Shown: positions 1 to 8,609, numbered from the stretch's first letter. The stretch: 64,000 nucleotides of DNA from Aquimixticola soesokkakensis (GCF_900172375.1 NZ_FWFS01000002.1:62001-126000), one strand, 5' to 3'. Notes: a model not told the origin generated them from the sequence alone. Made by a program: numbers and translations.

Positions 1-1
1 G

Positions 2-1897
2 GGCATCATGACCAGCTACAACCGGCTGAACGGCACCTTCACCTCTGATCATGACTGGCTTTTGCAAACGGTGCTGCGCCAGCAATGGGGCTATTCGGGG
101 CTTGTGATGTCCGATTGGTACGGCTCGCACAACGGCGATAAAACACTGCGCGCGGGACTGGATCTGGAAATGCCGGGGCCGACACGCTTTCGCGGTGCGG
201 ATGTTGTGGCAGCGGTCGAGCGGGGCGATCTTCCCGCCGAACTGGTGCGCCGCGCCGCGCTGAACGTGCTGCGCCTGATGGAGCGCACGGGCGCGATGGA
301 CGGCGATGGCACCTTGAACGAGCAGGCGGTCGAGCGCGAGACCACGCGCGCCCTGATCCGTGAAGCCGGTGCCGATGGCATGGTTTTGTTGAAAAACGAG
401 GCGGTGCTGCCCTTGGCGCCGGGGACAAAAGTTGCGCTGATCGGCCCCAATGCGGCCACGGCGCGCTGCATGGGCGGTGGCTCGGCGCAACTCAACGCCC
501 ATCGCCTGGTGTCACCGCTCGAGGGGCTCACCCAAGCGCTCGGAGCGCAGGCGATCACCCATGCCACGGGCTGTACCAACCACCGGTTCGAACCCACGCT
601 TACGGGCGAGTTTACCGTCGATTGGTATGACAACCTTGACCTGTCGGGCGATCCGGCCCATCGCGACACCATCGAGGCGACGGAGCAATTCCTGCTCGGC
701 AAACCGGGCGGCGGCAAGGTCGATCCGATGCGCTTTTCCCTGCGCCTGCGCGGCACCTTCACGCCCGAAGAAAGCGGCACCCACCGGATTGGCCTGCATG
801 TCGCTGGGCGCGCCAAGCTACGCCTGGACGGCGCGCCGGTGATCGACGCCTGGGACAGCTGGGAACGCGGCACGACTTTCTTTGAGGAAGGCTGCGATCC
901 TGTTACGAGCGAAGTTATTCTGGAAAAAGGGAAATCTTACGAGATCGAGATGGATTTCCATACGTGTGATTACCACAACCTGCTTGTCTTCGGGTATGGA
1001 ATCGGCATTGGCAAGGTGATGGGACAGGCCGAAATCGACGCGGCGGCCGATCTTGCGGCGCAGGCCGATGTCGCGGTGCTTTGCGTCGGGCGTTCGGCAG
1101 AATGGGACACGGAAGGCTGGGATTTGCCCTCGATGTCCCTGCCCGGATTGCAGGATGATCTTATCCGCGCTGTTGCCGCCAAAGCCAAACGCACGGTGGT
1201 GCTCTTGCAAACCGGCGGGCCGGTGGAAATGCCGTGGATCGACGCGGTCGATGGGGTGGTTCAGGCATGGTACGGCGGACAAGAGGCGGGCCATGCGATT
1301 GCCGATGTTCTGAGCGGCGCGGCCGAGCCGCGCGGACGGCTGGCGCAAAGTTTTCCGCGCCGTCTGGCGGATGCGCCCACCATGGGCGCAGGCGCGCTTG
1401 CCTACCCCGGTGTCGAGGGGCACATCCGCTACGATGAACAGCTCGAGATCGGCTATCGCCATCATCAACGCCATGATATTGAACCCCTTTTCTCCTTTGG
1501 TCATGGGCTTGGCTACACGGAGTTCCGCCTTGGGGAGGCGCGCATCAGCGCAGATCGTTTCGAGGAAACCGGCGATTTGAGCGTCACGGTGACGCTTAGC
1601 AACATCGGGAAAGCCGCCGGCACGACCGTTGTCCAGCTCTATGTTGCGCCCCAAGATGCCCCCGTCAGCCGCCCCAAAAGCGAGTTGAAAGCCTTTGCGA
1701 AAGTCAGCCTAGATGCGGGCGCGGCGCAGGAAGTCACCCTGTCCCTGAGCGCGCGCGATTTCGCGTGGTTCAGCGTTGAGGATCAGGCGTGGCAAATCAG
1801 TCAGGGCGCCTATGACCTTTGCCTCGGGCAGTCGTCTGACAGGATCGAAACGCGGATCACCGTCACACGCGACACCGCCTTGGTCGCGGCGGTATAG
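2..1897 (+). CDS. Glycoside hydrolase family 3 beta-glucosidase-like enzyme with PA14 domain (5' truncated)
   Basis: The reading frame is already open at base 2 and the first visible residues (GIMTSYNRLNG) are internal GH3 sequence, so the true start lies outside the window. The motif VMSDW (about residue 36) carries the GH3 nucleophile Asp. A PA14-like insertion follows at about residues 200-330 (LRGTFTPEESGTHRIGL), then the GH3 C-terminal sandwich domain and a fibronectin-III-like tail. Family members remove beta-linked glucose, xylose or related sugars from oligosaccharide ends. The neighbouring pectin genes suggest trimming of plant cell-wall oligosaccharides. The exact substrate and any signal peptide cannot be judged because the N-terminus is missing. 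Confidence 0.9.
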   Translation, partial: GIMTSYNRLNGTFTSDHDWLLQTVLRQQWGYSGLVMSDWYGSHNGDKTLRAGLDLEMPGPTRFRGADVVAAVERGDLPAELVRRAALNVLRLMERTGAMDGDGTLNEQAVERETTRALIREAGADGMVLLKNEAVLPLAPGTKVALIGPNAATARCMGGGSAQLNAHRLVSPLEGLTQALGAQAITHATGCTNHRFEPTLTGEFTVDWYDNLDLSGDPAHRDTIEATEQFLLGKPGGGKVDPMRFSLRLRGTFTPEESGTHRIGLHVAGRAKLRLDGAPVIDAWDSWERGTTFFEEGCDPVTSEVILEKGKSYEIEMDFHTCDYHNLLVFGYGIGIGKVMGQAEIDAAADLAAQADVAVLCVGRSAEWDTEGWDLPSMSLPGLQDDLIRAVAAKAKRTVVLLQTGGPVEMPWIDAVDGVVQAWYGGQEAGHAIADVLSGAAEPRGRLAQSFPRRLADAPTMGAGALAYPGVEGHIRYDEQLEIGYRHHQRHDIEPLFSFGHGLGYTEFRLGEARISADRFEETGDLSVTVTLSNIGKAAGTTVVQLYVAPQDAPVSRPKSELKAFAKVSLDAGAAQEVTLSLSARDFAWFSVEDQAWQISQGAYDLCLGQSSDRIETRITVTRDTALVAAV

Positions 1898-1946
1898 CGC
1901 GCAAAGCGCGCCGCGATGGACAAAGGCGCGCCAAACATGTCATATA

Positions 1947-1974
1947 TCTCGTGCACCCAGCGATGTGCACGAGA
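1947..1974. promoter_or_regulatory. Perfect 10-bp inverted repeat upstream of the GntR gene
   Basis: TCTCGTGCAC (1947-1956) and GTGCACGAGA (1965-1974) are perfect inverted copies separated by 8 bases. No T-run follows, so a terminator for the GH3 gene is unlikely. The position just before the regulator suggests an operator, possibly for autoregulation. It overlaps the earliest possible GTG start (1951), which favours a later start for the regulator. Confidence 0.5.
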
Positions 1975-1995
1975 GACAGCAAGGCAGGCAAACGC

Positions 1996-2745
1996 GTGAG
2001 CGCGACGACATCGAACAAATCGACCCCGCATAAAACCGCCGGCAAGACGCTGGTCGTGACCGTCCGCGATGCGCTGCGCGCGCAGATCGAAAGCGGCACC
2101 TACCAACCGGGAAACCGTTTGCCCAGCGAAGCGCAGTTGACCCGCGAATTCGACGTCAGCCGCACGGTGGTGCGCGAAGCCATTGCCGCCCTGCGCGCCG
2201 ACCGCCTCGTCGAGCCCCGCCAAGGGGCAGGCATTTTCGTGCTGGACCCGCCTCAAAGTCATGATTTACCGTTTCAAAACATAGACTTCGTGCGCATTTC
2301 CTCCATGATCGAGCTGCTCGAACTGCGCACGGCCGTCGAGGTCGAAGCCGCCGCCCTTGCCGCGACGCGCCGCTCGCCCTCGCAGGAAGAAAACATCATC
2401 GACTGCTACCGCGATTTGGGGAATTTGGCCAAAGCGGGCGCGCCGACATCGCAGGCGGATTTCGCCCTGCATCTCGCGATTGCCGATGCGACCAACAACC
2501 CGCGGTTTCGCGAATTCCTGTCGATGATCGGTCCAAGTGTGATTCCGCGCCGCGCCCTGAACGAGGGCACCAACGAGCGCGCGTCCCAGACCTATCTCAA
2601 AGTGATCGACGCCGAGCACGAGCAGATCGTTGCCGCCATTTTGGAAGGAAACGAAGCGGCGGCCCGCGACGCCATGCGCCATCATTTGAAGGGCAGCCAG
2701 TCGCGCTACCGCGCGCTTCTGCGCGGTTCCAATACGCCCGGTTGA
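1996..2745 (+). CDS. GntR-family transcriptional regulator, FadR subfamily (FCD domain)
   Basis: The protein is about 249 aa. An N-terminal winged helix contains the GntR signature (GNRLPSEAQLTREFDVSRT, then VREAIAALRADRLVEPRQGAG). An all-helical FCD ligand domain with metal-ligand-type His residues follows (ALHLAIADATNN; RHHLKG near the end). GTG 1996 is chosen because an AAGGCAGG stretch precedes it; GTG 1951 or ATG 1963 would overlap the inverted repeat. FadR-type regulators usually bind sugar acids or uronates and recognise TNGTNNNACNA operators. Such sites occur just downstream (2757) and before other uronate genes in this window, so this is the best candidate regulator of the galacturonate genes (inference). 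Confidence 0.85.
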   Translation: MSATTSNKSTPHKTAGKTLVVTVRDALRAQIESGTYQPGNRLPSEAQLTREFDVSRTVVREAIAALRADRLVEPRQGAGIFVLDPPQSHDLPFQNIDFVRISSMIELLELRTAVEVEAAALAATRRSPSQEENIIDCYRDLGNLAKAGAPTSQADFALHLAIADATNNPRFREFLSMIGPSVIPRRALNEGTNERASQTYLKVIDAEHEQIVAAILEGNEAAARDAMRHHLKGSQSRYRALLRGSNTPG

Positions 2746-2756
2746 CTTCGCAAAAT

Positions 2757-2767
2757 TTGTCAGACAA
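2757..2767. promoter_or_regulatory. FadR-type operator candidate upstream of kdgF
   Basis: TTGTCAGACAA is a palindrome (TTGT-N3-ACAA) matching the TNGTNNNACNA consensus known for the FadR subfamily of GntR regulators. It lies in the 58-base gap between the GntR gene and kdgF. Confidence 0.55.
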
Positions 2768-2803
2768 CATGAGCGCGACATTTTTTAGCACAGGACCCTT
2801 CCA

Positions 2804-3136
2804 ATGACCACCGAGCCCCGCGCGCCGCTACGCAGCTTTCCCACCACGTCTCCCGACACGGGCGTGTTGCGCCAGGTGCTGTCGGAGTCGCCGGAATTGA
2901 TGATGGTCTCTTTTTGCTTTGAAACAGGCGCAAAAGGCGCCCTACACCAGCATCCGCACGTGCAGTCGACCTATGTGCACAGCGGGCGTTTCCGGTTTTT
3001 CCTTGAGGGCGCGGCCTTTGACGTCAGCGCGGGCGACAGCTTTGTGATTCCGTCGAACGCGGAACATGGCTGTGAATGTCTGGAGGCGGGCCAGTTGATT
3101 GACAGCTTCGCGCCGCGCCGCGACGATTTTCTGTAA
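2804..3136 (+). CDS. kdgF: KdgF-like cupin protein (pectin degradation)
   Basis: A small 110-aa single-domain cupin, the usual KdgF length. Metal-binding motif 1 is HQHPHVQSTYVHSG (about residues 46-59) and motif 2 is around GDSFVIPSNAEHGCEC (residues 77-92). KdgF proteins speed the ring opening of 4,5-unsaturated uronates to 5-keto-4-deoxyuronate, which feeds KduI and KduD (both encoded at 24021-25589). The protein has no signal peptide and is expected in the cytoplasm. A FadR-type palindrome lies 37 bases upstream, suggesting control by the adjacent GntR protein. Assignment rests on the cupin motifs, size and pectin context. Confidence 0.85.
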   Translation: MTTEPRAPLRSFPTTSPDTGVLRQVLSESPELMMVSFCFETGAKGALHQHPHVQSTYVHSGRFRFFLEGAAFDVSAGDSFVIPSNAEHGCECLEAGQLIDSFAPRRDDFL

Positions 3137-3177
3137 ATTTACCCGATTTGGGTGATTTTCAGGGCGCTGACCGTAGG

Positions 3178-4098
3178 TCACCTTTTTCCCGCGTCCGACT
3201 GCGCCAATGCAGCGCGTTGCGCGTCTTCGTCCAGCGCCATCAAACGCCCGTCACGCGATCGCTTGACCTTTTGCATATGTTTGCGCGGGCTACAGCCGAT
3301 CACCCGCTTGAAGGCGCGCGAAAAATAATAGGGATCGGAAAACCCGACATCGCTGGCGGTGACGGAAACGGACTTTCCGGTTTCCAACAGATGCATGGCG
3401 CGCTCCATGCGGCAAAATTCCTGATATTGGCGCGGCGTGCGGCCAATGCGGTCCCGAAAGGCGCGCAAAAAATAATCGCGATTATACGGAGCCTCGTGCA
3501 GGACCTGCTCTGAAAGCCCGTCTACCAAGGGCGAGGTGGAAATCTTCGACGCGGCTTTCATCACCGCAAAGTCGATCGCAGCACCGCCTTCTAGTTGATA
3601 TCCCGTATCTTTTTTCCAGCCATCAAAGGCATCTTCGAGAAAAGCAAGCAACACCACCATGAACATGTGGTGCTGCTGCAAGGTCACGGAATGCGGCGGC
3701 GCGCTTTGACGGTAGTGCCAGATCAGGGGTTTCAATTCGTCCCAACGACTGAGTTTCACTTTGCGCTTGAGGTTCATTTGCGCAATCAGATCGTGTTTTC
3801 CGTAGATATCGAGGGTGAAATGCTGGGCCAGCCCGAGATAGCTCGAGGTCTGCGTCCACCCTTCAAAGCGCTGCCCGCGCGGCGCGAGGAAGGCTTCCCC
3901 CGGTTCCAGAGAAAACCGCTCGCCCCCGACGAGATACTCCCCCCGCCCCTCCAGCGCGATCATCAGATCTTCCACCGGATTGGCCTTATCAACCCGCCAG
4001 GTTGGCGAGTGCTGCATGCGAATGGTGGAACGGGTCAGGGTCAGTGACAACGCTCCGGGCGGAATACGGGCCAAAACACCACCTTCTATTTCGTCCAT
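3178..4098 (-). CDS. AraC-family transcriptional regulator
   Basis: About 306 aa. An N-terminal cupin-like sensor domain (ALEGRGEYLVGGERFSLEPG) is followed by a C-terminal double helix-turn-helix with the typical motifs (FRDRIGRTPRQYQEFCRMER; VGFSDPYYFSRAFKRVIG). The start at 4098 is preferred because a purine-rich AAGGACGGGG precedes it; an upstream ATG at 4146 has no ribosome site. The gene is transcribed away from the ABC importer and probably activates it in response to a pectin-derived sugar. This is inferred from position, and the ligand is unknown. A short TGACC/GGTCA hairpin with a T-run lies at its 3' end (3168-3187, plus-strand sense). Confidence 0.88.
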   Translation of the reverse strand: MDEIEGGVLARIPPGALSLTLTRSTIRMQHSPTWRVDKANPVEDLMIALEGRGEYLVGGERFSLEPGEAFLAPRGQRFEGWTQTSSYLGLAQHFTLDIYGKHDLIAQMNLKRKVKLSRWDELKPLIWHYRQSAPPHSVTLQQHHMFMVVLLAFLEDAFDGWKKDTGYQLEGGAAIDFAVMKAASKISTSPLVDGLSEQVLHEAPYNRDYFLRAFRDRIGRTPRQYQEFCRMERAMHLLETGKSVSVTASDVGFSDPYYFSRAFKRVIGCSPRKHMQKVKRSRDGRLMALDEDAQRAALAQSDAGKR

Positions 4099-4149
4099 CT
4101 TTTTCCCCGTCCTTGTCCCTTCATTCACAGCCTGCACTGTGATCATAAT

Positions 4150-4172
4150 TCATCATACAACTGCAAATGCAG
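4150..4172. promoter_or_regulatory. Operator candidates in the araC / ABC importer divergent promoter
   Basis: Minus-strand TTGTATGATGA (4150-4160) differs from the FadR-type consensus TNGTNNNACNA at one position and resembles sites at 16260 and 21586. It is followed directly by a second palindrome, CTGCAAATGCAG (4161-4172). Both lie between the divergent regulator and transporter genes. Confidence 0.4.
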
Positions 4173-4256
4173 GGTGGGTTCAAGCGTGAGGAGGACGCTT
4201 GTGCCAAGGCAATATGCGATACTTGCGCTGCAAGCATTGCGTCAGGGGAGGACAGA

Positions 4257-4331
4257 GTGACCGATTTCAACAGCACCCGCGTATCGGACCGCCCATCGGG
4301 CAGGCCGCGCAGCCCCGAGCGAGAGGCATGA
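4257..4331 (+). CDS. Possible 24-codon leader peptide, or frame-shifted N-terminus of the first permease
   Basis: The best ribosome-binding site in this region (GGGGAGGA, 4245-4252) sits 4-5 bases before GTG 4257. That frame reads only 24 codons (VTDFNSTRVSDRPSGRPRSP...) and stops at TGA 4329-4331, overlapping the ATG run that starts the permease at 4328. The short peptide is hydrophilic and proline/arginine rich, like the cytoplasmic N-terminal tail of many sugar permeases. It may therefore be a translationally coupled leader, or the true permease N-terminus separated by a one-base indel (natural or assembly error). Confidence 0.4.
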   Translation: MTDFNSTRVSDRPSGRPRSPEREA

Positions 4332-5212
4332 TGATGCGGCAACGACTGCTCGGGCTGGCCTATCTCAGCCCTTATATTATCGGCCTGCTCGTCTTTACGA
4401 TGATCCCCTTTGGCGTCTCGTTTTACCTGAGCTTTACCGATTACAACCTGATGAGTTCGCCCAAATGGTCGGGCCTGTCCAATTACATCGAGCTGTTCAC
4501 CAGCGACCGGACCTTTCGCAAATCGCTGACGGTGACGCTGCTGTATGTGTTCATCACCGTACCGCTCAAGCTCGCCTTTGCGCTGTTCATTGCCTACATC
4601 CTGAACTACCGCCTGCGGTTCATCAACTTTTTCCGCACCGCGTTTTACGTGCCTTCCATCCTGGGCGGCTCCATCGCGATTGCGGTGCTTTGGCGCTATA
4701 TTTTCGCAGGCGAGGGCCTTGTGAATATGATGCTGACAGGGCTCGGGTTCGAGGCCGTCAACTGGTTCGGCGACCCCCAAAACGCGCTGTTCACCATCAC
4801 CTTGTTGCGCTGCTGGCAATTCGGATCGGCCATGGTGATCTTTCTCGCAGCCCTTCAATCGGTCGATAAATCGCTCTACGAGGCGGCCGCAATCGATGGC
4901 GCAAGCAAGGCGCACAGCTTTATCTTCATCACCATTCCGCTGATCACACCGGTGATTTTCTTCAACCTTATCATGCAGATGGTGCAAGCGTTCCAGGAAT
5001 TCAACGGACCCTACATCATCACGCAGGGCGGCCCGCTGAAGTCCACCTACCTGCTGCCTCTCTATATCTACGACGAAGCCTTCAAGCGGTTCGACATGGG
5101 CTATGCCTCTGCGATCGCGTGGGTGCTGTTCGTCATCATCATGGCGTTGACCCTCCTGGCCTTCTGGTCCTCGAAAAAATGGGTCTATTACGCCGGCGAC
5201 AAGCGGAATTGA
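4328..5212 (+). CDS. togM: ABC sugar transporter permease, TogM/MalF-like
   Basis: About 294 aa with six predicted membrane segments, beginning at GLAYLSPYIIGLLVF. The binding-protein-dependent permease EAA loop is visible at about residues 180-200 (EAAAIDGASKAHSFIFITIPL). First gene of a four-gene permease-permease-ATPase-binding protein operon whose order equals togMNAB, the oligogalacturonide importer of Dickeya. The adjacent pectin enzymes support the same substrate (inference). ATG 4328 is the first of three consecutive ATG codons. A longer in-frame start at 4199 lacks a ribosome site. See the leader ORF entry at 4257. Confidence 0.85.
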   Translation: MMMRQRLLGLAYLSPYIIGLLVFTMIPFGVSFYLSFTDYNLMSSPKWSGLSNYIELFTSDRTFRKSLTVTLLYVFITVPLKLAFALFIAYILNYRLRFINFFRTAFYVPSILGGSIAIAVLWRYIFAGEGLVNMMLTGLGFEAVNWFGDPQNALFTITLLRCWQFGSAMVIFLAALQSVDKSLYEAAAIDGASKAHSFIFITIPLITPVIFFNLIMQMVQAFQEFNGPYIITQGGPLKSTYLLPLYIYDEAFKRFDMGYASAIAWVLFVIIMALTLLAFWSSKKWVYYAGDKRN

Positions 5213-5215
5213 GCG

Positions 5216-6112
5216 ATGACACAGACACAAACAACCGCCCTGAGCGCCGCGCATCTTGCCCAAAGGCGACAACGACGCGCCGCACGAATTTCCATGGTTC
5301 TGCGCTACATCATCCTGTTTTCGGTGGGGCTTTTGATGCTCTACCCGCTGATCTGGCTGGTGGGCGCATCCTTCAAAACCAACAGCGAGATTTTCGCCAA
5401 TCCCGGGTTCATCCCCAAAGATCCGACCGCCGAGGGCTATATCAAAGGCTGGGAAACCTCGACGGCCTATACATTCGGGCGGTTTTTCTGGAATTCCTTC
5501 CTGATCATCCTACCCAAAACCATCGGCACGGCGATTTCCTGCACGATGGTGGCCTACGGGTTCGCGCGCTTTGAATTTCCGTTCAAGAAACTTCTGTTCG
5601 GTTCCGTCATCGCCATCCTGTTGCTGCCAAATGTGGTGACGCGCATCCCGCAATACCTGTTGTTTCGCGACCTTGGCTGGCTCGACAGTTTTCTGCCGCT
5701 CTGGGTGCCTTCGGCGCTGGCGGGCGATGCGTTCTTTGTCTTCATGCTGGTGCAATTCCTGCGCGCCATCCCGGGCGATATGGAAGAAGCAGCGCGTGTT
5801 GATGGCGCAAACAGTTGGCAAACCTTGATTTTTATCGTCGTTCCGATGCTTGGACCTGCGTTGATTTCCGTCTGCCTGTTCCAGTTCATGTGGACCATGA
5901 ACGATTTCCTCGGCCCGCTGATCTATATTTCGTCGGTGGATAAATACCCCGTCAGCCTTGCGCTGAAACTATCGATCGACACCACCGAAGCCTTCGAGTG
6001 GAACCGCATTCTCGCCATGTCTGTCCTGACAATTCTACCCGCGCTGATCGTGTTCTTCTTCTCGCAAAAATACTTCATCGAAGGGATCTCCACAGGGGGG
6101 GTCAAAGGATAA
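5216..6112 (+). CDS. togN: ABC sugar transporter permease, TogN/MalG-like
   Basis: 298 aa. A basic N-terminus is followed by six hydrophobic segments. The EAA motif is EEAARVDGANSWQTLIFIVV (about residues 190-210). It has the short periplasmic loop after segment 1 typical of MalG-type partners (SFKTNSEIF). It starts three bases after the first permease stop and ends one base before the ATPase gene, so it is clearly co-transcribed. Together with the first permease it forms the membrane channel for an oligosaccharide, by context an oligogalacturonide. Confidence 0.88.
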   Translation: MTQTQTTALSAAHLAQRRQRRAARISMVLRYIILFSVGLLMLYPLIWLVGASFKTNSEIFANPGFIPKDPTAEGYIKGWETSTAYTFGRFFWNSFLIILPKTIGTAISCTMVAYGFARFEFPFKKLLFGSVIAILLLPNVVTRIPQYLLFRDLGWLDSFLPLWVPSALAGDAFFVFMLVQFLRAIPGDMEEAARVDGANSWQTLIFIVVPMLGPALISVCLFQFMWTMNDFLGPLIYISSVDKYPVSLALKLSIDTTEAFEWNRILAMSVLTILPALIVFFFSQKYFIEGISTGGVKG

Positions 6113-6113
6113 A

Positions 6114-7223
6114 ATGGCACATCTGTCTCTGAACAATCTGGAAAAAACCTACGGTGGCGGCTTCAAGGCCGTCCATGGGATCAACCTTGAGGTCAAGGAT
6201 GGCGAGTTCATGGTCCTCGTCGGCCCCTCCGGCTGCGCCAAATCCACCACGCTGCGCATGATTGCGGGACTTGAGGATGTCACGGGCGGTGAAATCCGGA
6301 TCGGGGATCGCATCGTCAATGCCCTGCAACCGGGCAAGCGCGACATCGCGATGGTGTTTCAAAACTACGCGCTTTACCCGCATATGAAAGTGCGCTCGAA
6401 CCTGTCCTTCGGTCTGCGCCTGCAACGCAAATCCAAGGCGGAAATTGCCAAGGCTACCGCAGATGTCGCGCGTATCCTTGAAATCGAGCCGCTTTTGGAC
6501 CGCCTGCCCAAACAGCTTTCGGGTGGTCAGGCCCAGCGAGTGGCCTTGGGGCGCGCGCTGATCAAAAAGCCCGAAGTGTTCCTGTTTGATGAGCCTCTGT
6601 CGAACCTGGACGCCAAATTGCGTGCCTCGATGCGGGTGCGCATCACCGATCTGCACAAGCGTCTCAAGGCCGAAGGCATGTCCTCGACCGTGGTCTATGT
6701 GACCCACGACCAAACCGAAGCGATGACGATGGGTGACCGCATCTGCGTCATGCAATCGGGTCACATCATGCAGGTCGCGACCCCCAAGGAACTCTACAAC
6801 AAACCCGCCAACCTGTTTGTCGCAACCTTCATCGGCAGTCCCGAGATGAACATCATCGAGGGCGCGGTGCAGGGCAATGAATTCCACACCAAAGGGCAGT
6901 CCATCGCGCTTGATGCGGCGCTGCTGGCACGGCTGGGCGCGCGCCCGCGGCAGGCCGCTTTGGGCATCCGCCCCCAGCATCTGCGGCTGGTGCCCGAAGG
7001 CACCGGCCTAAAGGCCACAATCCGCTCGGTCGAGTTCATGGGCCATGAGGTCTATGTCCACGCCCTTCTGGATGGCACGCAAATCACGGTGGTGGTGAGT
7101 GCTGCCGAATTCGAGGCGCTCGGGGAGGGCGCATCGGTGGTCCATCTGCGTCCCGACGCGGAATGGGTCCATATCTTCGACCGCGAGAGCGGGCAGAATG
7201 TGTCCCTGCTTGCGCAGGGCTGA
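6114..7223 (+). CDS. togA: ABC sugar transporter ATP-binding protein, UgpC/MsmK/TogA-like
   Basis: 369 aa. The N-terminal ATPase has the Walker A region GPSGCAKSTT (residues about 39-48), the signature LSGGQAQRVALGRAL, Walker B VFLFDEPLSNLD and the switch His in YVTHDQTEAM. A C-terminal TOBE/MalK regulatory domain spans about residues 240-369. Walker A has Ala in place of the third Gly (GCAKS instead of GCGKS), a variant found in this sugar-ATPase family. It energises the two permeases encoded just upstream and may also serve other MalFG-type importers, as UgpC/MsmK proteins sometimes do. Confidence 0.9.
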   Translation: MAHLSLNNLEKTYGGGFKAVHGINLEVKDGEFMVLVGPSGCAKSTTLRMIAGLEDVTGGEIRIGDRIVNALQPGKRDIAMVFQNYALYPHMKVRSNLSFGLRLQRKSKAEIAKATADVARILEIEPLLDRLPKQLSGGQAQRVALGRALIKKPEVFLFDEPLSNLDAKLRASMRVRITDLHKRLKAEGMSSTVVYVTHDQTEAMTMGDRICVMQSGHIMQVATPKELYNKPANLFVATFIGSPEMNIIEGAVQGNEFHTKGQSIALDAALLARLGARPRQAALGIRPQHLRLVPEGTGLKATIRSVEFMGHEVYVHALLDGTQITVVVSAAEFEALGEGASVVHLRPDAEWVHIFDRESGQNVSLLAQG

Positions 7224-7250
7224 ACCGGAACACGGAGGAGCGTTCCCGAC

Positions 7251-8522
7251 ATGAAAAACCTGATAAAATCCACGCTGGCCTTTGCGCTGGCCACTTCGGC
7301 CCTCACAGGGGCCGCCACCGCCGCCGATCTGCGCATGTCGTGGTGGGGCGGAGACAGCCGCCACATCGCCACCCAGGAGGCGCTGAAACTGTGCGGCGAA
7401 AAATACGGCCACACGGTTGCCCCCGAATTCACCGGATTCAGCGGCTATCTGGAAAAGCTGACCACCCAGATGGCGGGCGGCACAGAGCCTGACATCATGC
7501 AGGTCAACTGGCCATGGCTTCCGCTGTTTTCGCAGGACGGCGAAGGGTTTTACGACCTCAACAGCCTCTCCGAAACCATCGACCTCAGCCAGTGGTCCGC
7601 CGAGGAACTGGCCGCGACCGACATCAAGGGCAAGTTGAACGGGCTGTCGATTTCGACCACCGGACGTGTGTTCTTTTTCAACACCACCACGATGGAAGAC
7701 GCCGGACTGCCCCTGCCCACGACGTGGGAAGAGTTTTTTGCCACCGCCGCCGCGCTGCGTGAAAAAATGGGGGAGGACCACTATCTTTACAACGCGGGGC
7801 TGGACGGCGCGCGCCTTTTGGCGACGCTCTACATGACGCAGAAAACCGGACAGGATCTGGTTGATCCCGACACCAACCGCGTTGCCTGGTCGGTCGAGGA
7901 TCTGACCAAAGCCATCGATTTTTACGGCGAAATGGTCGAGAAAAAGGCGATGAATTCCATCGAACAGGAAGCCGCAGCGGGCAACCAGTATCTTTACGAG
8001 AAACGCGATTGGGCCAGTGGCAAGATCGTCGGCTCCTATGAGTGGGACACGACGTTCTTCAAATTTTCCGATCCGCTTGACGAGGGCGAAGTGTTGACGG
8101 CGACCAAACCGATCAAATTCGCGGATGCGGTCAGTGACGGAATTTATCGCAAGGCCTCGATGCTGTTCGCGATTTCCAAAAACACCAAAAACCCCCAAGC
8201 CGCCGCGCAGATCATCAACTGTATGCTCAACGAACCCGAAGGCATCGATGCGCTCAAAGACACGCGCGGCCTGCCCGCCTCGCAGACGGCCTTTGACCGC
8301 CTGACCGACGCGGGCATGATCGCGCCGGAGATTCTGGAAGCCAACGCCATCGTCATGGCCGCCAGTGGCCCGACCCTGTCGCCCTTCAACGAGCACCCCG
8401 AAGTCATGTCGATCTTTTCCGACACGCTCGAGGAATACGCCTATGGCATGATCCAAAGCGACGAGGCCGCCGAGGTCATCATCGACGGTGTGAACAAGGT
8501 GCTCAAAGGCTTCGACAGCTAG
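7251..8522 (+). CDS. togB: ABC transporter extracellular solute-binding protein (family 1), TogB-like
   Basis: 423 aa. A Sec signal peptide of about 24 residues (MKNLIKSTLAFALATSALTG, ending near ATAADL) precedes a type-1 solute-binding fold (WWGGDSRHIATQEALKLC; GTEPDIMQVNWPWLP). Preceded by a GGAGGAG ribosome site. Last gene of the importer operon; a 10-bp stem-loop follows directly (8530-8559). It would capture pectin oligomers in the periplasm and hand them to the permeases. Substrate is inferred from the tog-like order and the GH28/GH105 neighbours. Confidence 0.88.
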   Translation: MKNLIKSTLAFALATSALTGAATAADLRMSWWGGDSRHIATQEALKLCGEKYGHTVAPEFTGFSGYLEKLTTQMAGGTEPDIMQVNWPWLPLFSQDGEGFYDLNSLSETIDLSQWSAEELAATDIKGKLNGLSISTTGRVFFFNTTTMEDAGLPLPTTWEEFFATAAALREKMGEDHYLYNAGLDGARLLATLYMTQKTGQDLVDPDTNRVAWSVEDLTKAIDFYGEMVEKKAMNSIEQEAAAGNQYLYEKRDWASGKIVGSYEWDTTFFKFSDPLDEGEVLTATKPIKFADAVSDGIYRKASMLFAISKNTKNPQAAAQIINCMLNEPEGIDALKDTRGLPASQTAFDRLTDAGMIAPEILEANAIVMAASGPTLSPFNEHPEVMSIFSDTLEEYAYGMIQSDEAAEVIIDGVNKVLKGFDS

Positions 8523-8529
8523 GCGCATC

Positions 8530-8559
8530 GCAGGGCGCGGCCAGGACGGCGCGCCCTGC
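8530..8559 (+). terminator. Stem-loop between the binding protein and polygalacturonase genes
   Basis: Perfect 10-bp arms GCAGGGCGCG (8530-8539) and CGCGCCCTGC (8550-8559) with a 10-base loop. The following CCTTTC is a poor U-tract. It is more likely a partial terminator or 3' mRNA-stabilising hairpin than a strong terminator. Confidence 0.6.
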
Positions 8560-8609
8560 CCTTTCAATTCAGGCTCTCACGGCGCCAAACCAGACACGAT
8601 AGGTCCACT

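Noticed and set aside
4199-4327. Longer N-terminus for the first Tog-like permease
   Set aside because: No ribosome site precedes 4199 and the added residues do not look like a permease tail; the real signal is the GTG at 4257 in another frame.
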